Shown in pieces: positions 7,431-14,489 of a stretch of DNA of 14,510 nucleotides. The DNA comes from Desulfobacula sp. (GTDB taxonomy: Bacteria; Desulfobacterota; Desulfobacteria; Desulfobacterales; Desulfobacteraceae): NCBI GenBank assembly GCA_011390085.1, contig JAABTB010000020.1:1-14510 (forward strand), written 5' to 3'. A program made the translations under genes and the position numbers. Under the pieces are notes generated by a model that saw only the letters and a program-made list of their open reading frames with translations, had not been told where the DNA came from and did not search any database. Numbering within the stretch: position 1 is the stretch's first letter; each line of letters starts with the position of its first letter.

Positions 7431-8279
7431 TTATGAGCGGTAAATCAGTTGGTCATAAAATGTCTGTATTTTTTTTGTCAGGGGCCCCGGCACACCGTGA
7501 CCGATTTTTTCCCCATCCGCTTCGATAATAGGCTGTATTTTCATAACGGTTGAGCATAAAAAAGCTTCATCGCAATGATAAAATTCATGGATCTGATAAG
7601 GTCTTTCCTCAACCGCAATGTTTTCTTTTTTGCAGATCCGGTTGATGATGACCTCTCTTGTGATCCCCGGAAGGACATGGTTGTCGAGGGGATGAGTGAT
7701 AAGGGCCTGCCCTTTTATAATAAAGATATTGGTGCAGGTTCCTTCGAGAACATGACCCTCCCTGGATATGAAAACCGTATCGGCCAGGCCCGCTCTTCTG
7801 GCCCTGTGCTGTTCCAGGGCAGCGGGAAGCAGTTGAACGGTTTTGACATGACACATGCCCCATCTGTAATCCTCGCAGGTTCTGATACGGATGCCTTTGG
7901 TATTCACATCGGTATCCAGGTGGGCAAGATTTTTGATGGTCATAATGATCTGGGGGGCAACCGTATTGGTGTAATTATGGGCCCTGGGTTCGACCCCCCG
8001 GGATACCTGAAGGTAACATCCTGCCTTTGAATATTCTGAAACCCGAAACAGTTCAATGATCTGATTTTTCAGATCCGGTATGGAAACAGATGGAAAATCG
8101 ATCAGTTCCATGGAGGTTTGAAGCCTTTTCAAATGTTCATCCAGACAGAAGATCTGATAATTAAAGCTTTCAATAAATTCATATACGGCGTCACCGAATT
8201 GGTAACCCCGATCCTCGATGGAAACAAAGGCGTCTTCGATTCTAATGATTTGACCATTTAAACATGCAAAATCCGGCAT
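7431..8279 (-). CDS. dat: D-amino acid aminotransferase (class IV, PLP-dependent)
   Basis: A 282-aa fold-type IV transaminase, matching the roughly 280 residues of bacterial D-amino acid aminotransferases. Diagnostic features: IEDRGYQFGDAVYE (21-34), a putative PLP Lys K146 in HVKTVQLLPAAL, E179 in LEGTCTN for the cofactor ring nitrogen, and above all R99 and H101 in RGVEPRAH, the pair that binds the alpha-carboxylate of D-substrates in Dat enzymes. It should interconvert D-alanine plus 2-oxoglutarate and pyruvate plus D-glutamate, in the cytosol. An IlvE-type or aminodeoxychorismate-lyase role is less likely because of the RxH motif. The frame is open up to 8465, but the true start is the ATG at 8279, with CAGGAG 7 nt before it; the extra 62 residues have no family likeness. 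It is divergent from the liv operon and leads the chemoreceptor gene. Confidence 0.85.
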   Translation of the reverse strand: MPDFACLNGQIIRIEDAFVSIEDRGYQFGDAVYEFIESFNYQIFCLDEHLKRLQTSMELIDFPSVSIPDLKNQIIELFRVSEYSKAGCYLQVSRGVEPRAHNYTNTVAPQIIMTIKNLAHLDTDVNTKGIRIRTCEDYRWGMCHVKTVQLLPAALEQHRARRAGLADTVFISREGHVLEGTCTNIFIIKGQALITHPLDNHVLPGITREVIINRICKKENIAVEERPYQIHEFYHCDEAFLCSTVMKIQPIIEADGEKIGHGVPGPLTKKIQTFYDQLIYRS

Positions 8280-8286
8280 AGAAAGG

Positions 8287-8292
8287 CTCCTG
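8287..8292 (-). promoter_or_regulatory. Ribosome site that fixes the dat start
   Basis: On the minus strand CAGGAG lies 7 nt before the ATG at 8279. This, plus the family's normal N-terminus, supports the short form over the longer open frame that begins at 8465. Confidence 0.85.
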
Positions 8293-8359
8293 AATACGGA
8301 TTGACCGGCTTTTATCAAGGCACGGCAGTTATTTTCCCTTTGTCGGCAGGAACGCGCTA

Positions 8360-8389
8360 TATTTAGAATAGGGAAAATGGTTTTGTCAA
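8360..8389 (-). promoter_or_regulatory. Candidate promoter for dat-MCP
   Basis: On the minus strand a perfect TTGACA (8389 to 8384) is followed after 18 bp by TAAATA (8365 to 8360), a weak -10 box. A transcript would have a leader of about 70 nt to the dat ATG. A perfect TATAAT also occurs at 8451-8446 on this strand but lacks a good -35 box. Confidence 0.4.
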
Positions 8390-8458
8390 GAAGAGAATTG
8401 ATTTTATGAGGAATTTCGATCTGTTGCCGGTTTCTTCCGACTAAAATTATAGTATGGC

Positions 8459-8487
8459 TTGACAAATGAGTGCCCCATGAATATAAA
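8459..8487 (+). promoter_or_regulatory. Near-consensus sigma-70 promoter of the liv operon
   Basis: A perfect TTGACA (8459-8464), 17-bp spacer and TATAAA (8482-8487, five of six consensus bases). Transcription would start near 8494, giving a leader of about 120 nt before the binding-protein ATG at 8618. The divergent dat gene lies on the other side, so this 338-bp gap carries both control regions. Confidence 0.7.
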
Positions 8488-8528
8488 CAAACGACGTAAG
8501 TAAGTGTGTGCTACAGGCTGTACCAGGC

Positions 8529-8580
8529 GGGTCAAAACGCTGATAATATAGCTATTTTCGCAGTTGACCCATGTTTTTTT
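8529..8580 (+). promoter_or_regulatory. Leader hairpin plus T7 (attenuator-like) upstream of the liv operon
   Basis: GGGTCAA (8529-8535) pairs with TTGACCC (8564-8570), and three more pairs (CTG 8540-8542 with CAG 8561-8563) form across a 4-nt bulge. ATG and a run of seven T follow. It sits in the transcript of the promoter at 8459-8487, about 40 nt before the coding start. A competing small stem (CAG at 8524-8526 plus CG 8528-8529 with CGCTG 8538-8542) can be drawn. Alternatively the TTGACC half is a -35 box (with TAAACT at 8585-8590, spacer 15 bp), or the dyad is a protein-binding operator. Confidence 0.5.
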
Positions 8581-8617
8581 AACATAAACTTAGTTTTAGT
8601 TAAAGGGGGAGTGTTGT

Positions 8618-9826
8618 ATGAAAAATGTATTGAAGGTTTTCGTTGCAGTTTGTTTTCTACTCAGCGTGGCGGCAATGCCGGCCGTTGCAGGAAATGTCGT
8701 TAAATTACAAAAGGGTGAGCCGGTTCATCTGGCCTATTGGTTTGTAACATCAGGAGCCAATACCTCTCTTGGGATGGATACGTTCCGCGGTGTTGAAATT
8801 GCCATTGAAGATTTCGGCGGAAAACTCAAAGGCCATCCTATTAAACTGACCGGCCAGGATGAAATGTGCGGACCTGAAGGCGGCCAGGCTGCGGCTTCCA
8901 AAATTGCATCCGATCCTTCCGTGATTGCATCCATTGGGTCTAACTGCTCCAGCGCTGCAAAACCCGGTGTACCCATCCTCTGGAAAATGGGGATTCCCAA
9001 CGTTTCTCCCTCCAATACCGCCCCATTTTTGACTGATCCTGCCAGTGGACCGGATTTTGATGGTTATCTGAGAACCTGTCACAATGATAAGATTCAGGGT
9101 GCGGTTGCGGCTGAATTTGCTTTCACAAAGCTGGGCCTTAAAAAAGCGGCTACCATCCATGACGGCTCCGTTTATGCAGAACAGCTTCAGCAGGTCTTTG
9201 CCGATACATTTACCAAACTGGGCGGAACCATTACCTCCCAGGAAGCGGTTTCTCCGGGAGATACGGATATGAGACCGGTTCTGACAAAGATTGCCAGTGG
9301 AAAACCTGAATTTATATATCTTCCCATGTTCATCGCCGAATCAGGCCATGTGACCCGTCAGTGCAAAGAAGTTGCCGGTTTGGAAAAGGTCGCCCTCATG
9401 AGTGCGGACGGTTCTTTTTCTCCGGATTTCCTGAAAGCTGCCGGCAAGGCCGTTATCGGTATGTATCACTCAAGCCCTGACTTTTCAGCTCTGGGTGATT
9501 CCTATGGCAAATTCCTTGAAAAACACAAGGCAAAATATGGTATAAGCCCGGAAGCGCCGTTCCATGCGCATGCCTATGATGCCGCGATGCTGATCCTCAA
9601 TGCCATTGATAAGGTTGCCGTTGTTTCAGGTGATACCCTTGAAATCGACAGAGAAGCCCTTGTCAAGGCGATGTATGCAACAAAAGGCATGAAAGGCCTT
9701 ACAGGAACCATTACCTGTGATGAACACGGTGATTGTGCCGATCCTAAAATTGCCGTCTACAAGACCAGTGAAGCCGACCTTAAAGCCGGTCTAATGCCGA
9801 CAGTGCCGTTCTGGAAAAAATACTAA
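8618..9826 (+). CDS. livK: Branched-chain amino acid-type ABC transporter, periplasmic binding protein
   Basis: A 402-aa secreted binding protein of the LivJ/LivK (HAAT) family. A Sec signal peptide (KNVLK, then VFVAVCFLLSVAAM) ends in AVA, with cleavage likely after A24; there is no lipobox Cys, so it is soluble in the periplasm. The mature N-terminus has the family start (PVHLAYWFVTSG, then GVEIAIEDFGG), followed by ASIGSNCSSAAKP and IPNVSPSNTAP for ligand binding in lobe 1. The mature protein has six Cys (84, 110, 154, 249, 367, 373), more than the single disulfide of E. coli LivJ, so several disulfides are possible. GGGGGAG precedes the ATG. It is the first gene of the operon, and a hairpin separates it from the permease genes. 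The exact substrate (Leu/Ile/Val, other amino acids, amides or urea-like compounds) cannot be read. Confidence 0.9.
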   Translation: MKNVLKVFVAVCFLLSVAAMPAVAGNVVKLQKGEPVHLAYWFVTSGANTSLGMDTFRGVEIAIEDFGGKLKGHPIKLTGQDEMCGPEGGQAAASKIASDPSVIASIGSNCSSAAKPGVPILWKMGIPNVSPSNTAPFLTDPASGPDFDGYLRTCHNDKIQGAVAAEFAFTKLGLKKAATIHDGSVYAEQLQQVFADTFTKLGGTITSQEAVSPGDTDMRPVLTKIASGKPEFIYLPMFIAESGHVTRQCKEVAGLEKVALMSADGSFSPDFLKAAGKAVIGMYHSSPDFSALGDSYGKFLEKHKAKYGISPEAPFHAHAYDAAMLILNAIDKVAVVSGDTLEIDREALVKAMYATKGMKGLTGTITCDEHGDCADPKIAVYKTSEADLKAGLMPTVPFWKKY

Positions 9827-9835
9827 ATTGACCCT

Positions 9836-9876
9836 GACGACATCCGGTGGTGAGAAACACACAACCGGATGTCGTC
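9836..9876 (+). other. Strong intercistronic hairpin between livK and livH
   Basis: GACGACATCCGGT (9836-9848) and ACCGGATGTCGTC (9864-9876) form a perfect 13-bp stem with a 15-nt loop that can itself pair (GTG with CAC). Only a poor T-tract follows (TGTTTCG). It lies 9 bp after the binding-protein stop and probably acts as a partial terminator or 3'-end stabiliser, which would give more binding protein than permease. The rest of the 161-bp gap is A+T rich and shows no convincing promoter. Confidence 0.85.
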
Positions 9877-9987
9877 TGTTTCGTGGATAAAAAATAATCA
9901 AGGCATATTTCCGGGGTTTTTTTAAATGGTCTAACTATTTACCCTGCTCTGATACACATTATTTTTTATCATTGGGATGGAGGACAA

Positions 9988-11049
9988 ATGTTTCAAAAAT
10001 GGAAAGATAGGGTGACAATAACCGACATTGTCATGTGGATGATCGGCGGCACTCTGCTGTTATTGTGTTTATGGGGATCAGTTTCCACGATCAGGGCAGG
10101 CCTGTATACAAAAAGTCACTGGATAGACTTTTTAATTTTTGGATTGGCGCAGGGCAGTATCTATGCATTGATAGCGACCGGCTACACCATGGTCTACGGT
10201 GTTTTGAAAATGATCAATTTCGCCCATGGTGAGGTTTTCATGAGCGGACCGTTCACCGGTTATTTTGTTGCTACAGCCATGTGGCGCAGTGATTTTCTGG
10301 ATAATCATCCGATTATGGCTATCATTACCATTTTTGCCGTGGCCATGTTCGTGTCCACCATGATTGCCTTTCTGGTGGAAAAAATCGCCTACAGGCCTTT
10401 GAGGGGCGCACCCCGGTTGATCCCTTTGATCACAGCCATCGGTGCTTCCTTTTTTCTCCAATATCTTTTTAAAGGGCTTTACGGCTCCGGGATCAATGCA
10501 TATCCGGACATCGAGATCCTTAACGGATTCTGGATGATTTTTGGCATAAGAGTTCTGAAAATTCAGGTGATTGTCATCATTGCGGCCATAGTTCTCATGT
10601 TGGTCCTGTATAATTTTATCATGCTGACACGGGTTGGAAAAGCCATCCGGGCCGTATCGGAAGATAAGGAAGCGGCAGCCCTGATGGGAATCAATGTGGA
10701 TGCCATGATTTCCACTACTTTTATCATTGGCGGCATGGCAGCCGGTGCGGCCGGCGTTCTATATGCCCTGATGTTTAAACAGGTACATTTTTTCATGGGA
10801 TTTCTCCCGGGGTTGAAGGCCTTTACTGCAGCAGTTCTCGGCGGAATCGGAAACATACCGGGCGCAATGCTTGGCGGTATTTTTTTAGGGTTGATTGAAT
10901 CAGTGGCTCCGGCTCTATTTCTTGACGGTCTTGGAATCATCGCGCCTTACCAGCTTAAAGATGCAATTGCATTTACCATGCTGGTAATGGTTCTGATTTT
11001 CAGGCCCACGGGAATTCTGGGCGAACGTTTAGCCTCTAAAAAGGCCTAA
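9988..11049 (+). CDS. livH: ABC transporter permease, LivH type
   Basis: A 353-aa integral membrane protein. From residue 52 it follows the LivH pattern: GLAQGSIYALIATGYTMVYG, then INFAHGEVFMSG, and the cytoplasmic coupling region RAVSEDKEAAALMGIN near residues 216-231, which contacts the ATPases. The last part has KAFTAAVLGGIGNIPGAMLGG and ends FRPTGILGERL. The first 50 residues form an extra helix (about 14-34) not found in the roughly 300-residue E. coli LivH. A GGAGGA site precedes the ATG. With LivM it forms the substrate channel in the cytoplasmic membrane. Downstream, livM begins 27 bp after the stop, in the same operon. Confidence 0.93.
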   Translation: MFQKWKDRVTITDIVMWMIGGTLLLLCLWGSVSTIRAGLYTKSHWIDFLIFGLAQGSIYALIATGYTMVYGVLKMINFAHGEVFMSGPFTGYFVATAMWRSDFLDNHPIMAIITIFAVAMFVSTMIAFLVEKIAYRPLRGAPRLIPLITAIGASFFLQYLFKGLYGSGINAYPDIEILNGFWMIFGIRVLKIQVIVIIAAIVLMLVLYNFIMLTRVGKAIRAVSEDKEAAALMGINVDAMISTTFIIGGMAAGAAGVLYALMFKQVHFFMGFLPGLKAFTAAVLGGIGNIPGAMLGGIFLGLIESVAPALFLDGLGIIAPYQLKDAIAFTMLVMVLIFRPTGILGERLASKKA

Positions 11050-11076
11050 AATTAATAAAGTTGATAAGGTGAGGGT

Positions 11077-12756
11077 ATGACAAAAGCTCAATCTTTATGG
11101 AATCAAGGTGTTAAAATAGGAGCCATTGGTGGTGTCAGTGTTCTGATAATATCCCTTGTCGGGATGGTGGAGTCCTTTGGAAAACGTGACATCATTGCCG
11201 GGATACTGCCGATGGGTGTGGCGATAGCATTGATTATCTCCATTCTTGCGGCTTATATGGCGGCCAAAAAAACATCGATTCCAGAGAAATCCATCCAATT
11301 TGCCAATGCCGTGGTGTCCGGTTTTGTGATTTCCGGATTTCTTGCAGTATTCGTGATGATAGGACGTTCGTTTAATATCCGGGAAATGTTTGTCGGGGCT
11401 TCCCCGGTGCTTTATAATATACTGACCGGTGGGGTTGCCGGTGCCGGCGGTATCTTTCTGCTTCTCTTGACAGGTGTCCTGTGCGGTGCGTTTGCAGGCA
11501 TCCTTCACATGCTCAAGGATCTGCCGAGAAAACTAATGGTGAATGCACTGTTAACGATTTTCATCCTGGGGTTGTTGCAGGAGTTGATATTGCCCATCTT
11601 AAAGGCATGGGATGTCGGCATGATCAATTACCTGGCCGGTCTGTTCTATACATTGAATGGGCTGACTCCCATTGGGGCCATCCTGTCCGTGGTTATTTTC
11701 TGCATTCTATACCTTCTCTGGAACGCCAATCAGGGGGCCATCAAATTCAAATATGCCTCCCTCCCCAAAGAAGCCCGGAAAAAATCCCAGGTCGCCGCCC
11801 TTATTGTCCTTGCCGTTATTCTCATCGTGCTGCCCCAGTTCCTGGGATTGTTTTTAAGTGAGGTGATCACCATTGTCGGCCTTTATGTTCTTCTGGGGCT
11901 CGGCCTGAATATTGTTGTCGGATATGCCGGTCTTCTGGATCTCGGCTATGTCGCTTTTTTTGCCATTGGTTCCTATGTGGTTGCCTTACTGACATCTCCG
12001 CAGATTTTTGCGTTTGGGCTCAATTTCTGGCAGGCCCTTCCCATTGCCGTCATCTGCGGTATTCTAGCCGGTGTCATGCTGGGCATCCCTGTGCTAAAGA
12101 TGCGTGGGGATTATCTGGCCATTGCTACTCTGGGATTTGGTGAAATCATTCGTATTCTGGTTCTTTCCGATTTTCTGAGGCCATGGCTGGGAGGTGCCCA
12201 GGGGATCGGCTCCATTCCCAATCCGAATCTTTTCGGATTTCAGATGGTAAAACCCCAGCACATCTACTATCTGCTTCTTGCGGGCATCATTCTGGTCATA
12301 TTTATTTCTCTCAGGCTCAAAAAATCAAAAATTGGAAGGGCCTGGATGGCCATGCGGGAAGATGAAGACGTGGCCCAGGCCATGGGAATCAATCTGGTGG
12401 CCACCAAATTGCTGGCCTTTGCAACCGGTGCCGGATTTTCCGCCTTGAGCGGGGCCATTTTTGCCAGCAAGATCGGTTCCGTGTATCCCCACAGTTTTAA
12501 TGTTTTTATTTCCATCAATGTGGTGTGCATCGTTATTATCGGCGGTATCGGGAGCCTGCCCGGAATTGTTGTGGGTGCAGCGGTGTTGATGGGTCTTCCC
12601 GAGCTTTTAAGGGAATTTGCCGAATACCGGATGTTTGTATATGGCGTGGCCCTGGTCATTGTGATGCTGTTAAGACCGGAAGGCCTTTTGCCTGAAGCAC
12701 GGCATAAAATGGAATTTCATGATGAAACAGAAGCCGGCGCCAAAACCGTTGCTTAG
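11077..12756 (+). CDS. livM: ABC transporter permease, LivM type, with long N-terminal membrane extension
   Basis: A 559-aa permease. Residues from about 238 on are the standard LivM fold: LGLNIVVGYAGLLDLGYVAF (277-296), VLKMRGDYLAIATLGFGEI, the coupling motif AMREDEDVAQAMGINL (425-440), GGIGSLPGIVVG and the final RPEGLLPE. The first roughly 235 residues are extra: about six hydrophobic segments (near 14-32, 40-62, 77-95, 115-145, 155-175, 182-216) ending in the basic linker KYASLPKEARKKSQ. E. coli LivM has 425 residues with a shorter extension, so this protein has over 100 extra residues. The frame is intact and the segment is hydrophobic throughout, so it is a true extension and not a wrong start; AAGGTGAGGG precedes the ATG. 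It partners LivH; the role of the extension is unknown. Confidence 0.92.
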   Translation: MTKAQSLWNQGVKIGAIGGVSVLIISLVGMVESFGKRDIIAGILPMGVAIALIISILAAYMAAKKTSIPEKSIQFANAVVSGFVISGFLAVFVMIGRSFNIREMFVGASPVLYNILTGGVAGAGGIFLLLLTGVLCGAFAGILHMLKDLPRKLMVNALLTIFILGLLQELILPILKAWDVGMINYLAGLFYTLNGLTPIGAILSVVIFCILYLLWNANQGAIKFKYASLPKEARKKSQVAALIVLAVILIVLPQFLGLFLSEVITIVGLYVLLGLGLNIVVGYAGLLDLGYVAFFAIGSYVVALLTSPQIFAFGLNFWQALPIAVICGILAGVMLGIPVLKMRGDYLAIATLGFGEIIRILVLSDFLRPWLGGAQGIGSIPNPNLFGFQMVKPQHIYYLLLAGIILVIFISLRLKKSKIGRAWMAMREDEDVAQAMGINLVATKLLAFATGAGFSALSGAIFASKIGSVYPHSFNVFISINVVCIVIIGGIGSLPGIVVGAAVLMGLPELLREFAEYRMFVYGVALVIVMLLRPEGLLPEARHKMEFHDETEAGAKTVA

Positions 12757-12771
12757 CCCGGAGGAAATCTT

Positions 12772-13551
12772 ATGATCTTATTAAGTATACAGGAAATGAC
12801 AAAACGGTTTGGTGGGCTGGTGGCACTGAACGCATTGAATATCAATGTAAAGGAAAAATCCATTCACAGTATTATCGGTCCCAACGGCGCCGGAAAGACG
12901 ACCTTTTTCAATTGTCTCACCGGGTTCTACCGTCCTGAGGAAGGGGAGGTCATGTTCAACGGGCAGTCCATTGTCGGGCTTTCCCCGGACCGCATCGTCC
13001 ATAAAGGCATATCCAGAACCTATCAGAATATCAGGCTGTTTCCGAACTTAACCGCCCTTGAAAATGTCATGGTAGGATATCATGTACACCTTAAATCCGG
13101 CTTTTTCGGACCCATCCTGGGTCTGAAGAAAACGAGGATGGAAGAAGAAAAAGCAACACAGATTGCCCTTGATCTTTTGAAATATGTAAACATGGAAGGC
13201 AGGGAAGATACCTTGGCCAAGAATTTCCCCTATGGTGAGCAAAGAAGACTTGAGATGGCCAGAGCTTTGGCCTCCCAGCCCAAACTTCTGCTGCTGGATG
13301 AGCCCACGGCCGGTATGAATCCAAAAGAGACCCAGGATATGATGGATTTTATCCAGCACATGCGGGGGGAACTGGGGATCACCATTATTCTGATCGAGCA
13401 TCAGATGCGGGTGGTGATGAATATTTCTGATATTGTCACCGTATTTGATTACGGGAAGATGATTGCAGAAGGCTTGCCCGAAGAGATCAAGAATAACAAA
13501 ACCGTTATTGAGGCTTATCTTGGGACCGGTGAGGCTGCAGATTCCCATTGA
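12772..13551 (+). CDS. livG: ABC transporter ATP-binding protein, LivG type
   Basis: A 259-aa ATPase with Walker A GPNGAGKT (36-43), Q-loop Q85 in RTYQNIRLF, signature YGEQRRLEMARAL (154-166), Walker B LLLLDEP (172-178) and the switch His H210 in LIEHQ. The signature begins YGEQ instead of LSGGQ; LivG proteins generally have this form, so it is not a defect. The insert after the Q-loop (GYHVHLKSGFFGPILGLKK) and the C-terminal GLPEEIKNNKTVIEAYLG are also LivG-like. It forms the ATPase pair with LivF in the cytoplasm under LivH-LivM. A GGAGGAAA site precedes the ATG, 15 bp after livM. Confidence 0.95.
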   Translation: MILLSIQEMTKRFGGLVALNALNINVKEKSIHSIIGPNGAGKTTFFNCLTGFYRPEEGEVMFNGQSIVGLSPDRIVHKGISRTYQNIRLFPNLTALENVMVGYHVHLKSGFFGPILGLKKTRMEEEKATQIALDLLKYVNMEGREDTLAKNFPYGEQRRLEMARALASQPKLLLLDEPTAGMNPKETQDMMDFIQHMRGELGITIILIEHQMRVVMNISDIVTVFDYGKMIAEGLPEEIKNNKTVIEAYLGTGEAADSH

Positions 13552-13627
13552 TTCGGGAAAACTCCGGTGACGGTGAATGCCGGCAATCAGCGGAAATTTA
13601 TAAAACATCAATTGAGGTCAATCAATT

Positions 13628-14338
13628 ATGGCAATGCTTGAATTAAGAAACGTGCATGCACATTACGGGAAAATACATGCTTTAAAAGATATTTCAATCA
13701 CCGTCAATAAGGGCGAGATCGTCACTTTGATCGGTGGTAACGGGGCAGGCAAAAGCACAACCCTGAAAACCATCAGCGGTACTTTGAAACCTTCGGCTGG
13801 ACAGGTCTTTCTGAATGGTGAAGATCTGGGGGCCTATCCGGCCCACGAAATTGTTACCAAGGGAATTGTCCAGGTGCCGGAAGGCCGCAGGGTTTTTGGC
13901 CAGTTGACGGTGTTGGAGAATCTTGATCTTGGTGCATTTACATCAAAGGACAAAAAAAGGGATGCCGAGACCATTGAAAAGATCTTTCATATGTTCCCAA
14001 GACTTGCGGAACGGTCAAAGCAGCTTGCCGGAACTCTGAGCGGCGGAGAACAGCAGATGCTGGCCATGGGAAGGGCGCTGATGGCAGCTCCTAAAATCCT
14101 GCTTCTGGATGAGCCCTCCATGGGTCTTGCCCCGGTTCTTGTGGACAGTGTTTTTGACACCATAAAAGCCCTCCATGCTGAAGGAACAACCATTCTTCTG
14201 GTTGAGCAGAATGCCCGGATGGCGCTTAAAACAGCCTCCCGCGGTTATGTCATCCAAACGGGAAAAGTCATCCTGGAAGATGATGCCAAAAAGCTCCTTG
14301 AAAATGAGATGGTCAAAAAAGCCTATATGGGGGATTAA
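13628..14338 (+). CDS. livF: ABC transporter ATP-binding protein, LivF type
   Basis: A 236-aa ATPase with Walker A GGNGAGKS (36-43), signature LSGGEQQMLAMGRAL (137-151) and Walker B ILLLDEPSMGLAP (157-169). The switch position reads LVEQNA, with Gln194 where many ABC ATPases have His; this is normal for LivF and means LivG supplies the His. It is the last gene of the operon, 76 bp after livG, with GAGGT 9 nt before the ATG at 13628. An in-frame ATG at 13634 would trim two residues. Together with LivG it powers uptake through LivH-LivM. Confidence 0.95.
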   Translation: MAMLELRNVHAHYGKIHALKDISITVNKGEIVTLIGGNGAGKSTTLKTISGTLKPSAGQVFLNGEDLGAYPAHEIVTKGIVQVPEGRRVFGQLTVLENLDLGAFTSKDKKRDAETIEKIFHMFPRLAERSKQLAGTLSGGEQQMLAMGRALMAAPKILLLDEPSMGLAPVLVDSVFDTIKALHAEGTTILLVEQNARMALKTASRGYVIQTGKVILEDDAKKLLENEMVKKAYMGD

Positions 14339-14342
14339 ATCT

Positions 14343-14442
14343 AAAATACCGGCCGCCGTTACGTGAAAGAGTGTCGGTGGCTGGTTCCCCTGCTCCCCTG
14401 ATAATCCCTGCCCTCCCTTTTGTATCCCCTGCCCGGTATTTT
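14343..14442 (+). other. Post-livF inverted repeat enclosing a structured, C-rich segment
   Basis: AAAATACCGG (14343-14352) and CCGGTATTTT (14433-14442) are a perfect 10-bp inverted repeat enclosing 80 nt, 4 bp after the livF stop. Inside, CCGCCG (14353-14358) pairs with CGGTGG (14375-14380), directly stacked on the outer stem, with a 16-nt loop. A C-rich stretch fills the rest. A T-rich TTTTCTTTTC follows. It may be the operon terminator with a long loop, or a small structured RNA; sequence alone does not decide. Confidence 0.5.
14387..14434 (-). other. Potential G-quadruplex on the minus strand
   Basis: Seven C-runs on the plus strand (14387-14390, 14395-14398, 14406-14408, 14411-14413, 14415-14417, 14426-14429, 14432-14434) are G-runs of 3-4 on the minus strand. 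Loops between the first five runs are 4, 7, 2 and 1 nt, so two overlapping sets of four runs meet the usual G3-N1-7 rule. Whether it folds is untested. Confidence 0.65.
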
Positions 14443-14489
14443 CTTTTCGATTCACGGACATTCGTTTTTTCCAAAATTTGATTGTGGGA

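Noticed and set aside
8280..8465. 62-residue N-terminal extension of the aminotransferase
   Set aside because: It has no family likeness, overlaps the divergent promoter region, and the internal ATG at 8279 has a strong ribosome site at the right spacing.
8506..8703. 65-aa frame in the liv leader as a possible leader peptide
   Set aside because: It starts from a GTG without a ribosome site, overlaps the livK start in another frame and has no run of Leu, Ile or Val codons before the hairpin.
13229..13270. Non-consensus ABC signature (YGEQ) in LivG as a sign of a broken ATPase
   Set aside because: This form is typical of LivG proteins and all other ATPase motifs are intact.
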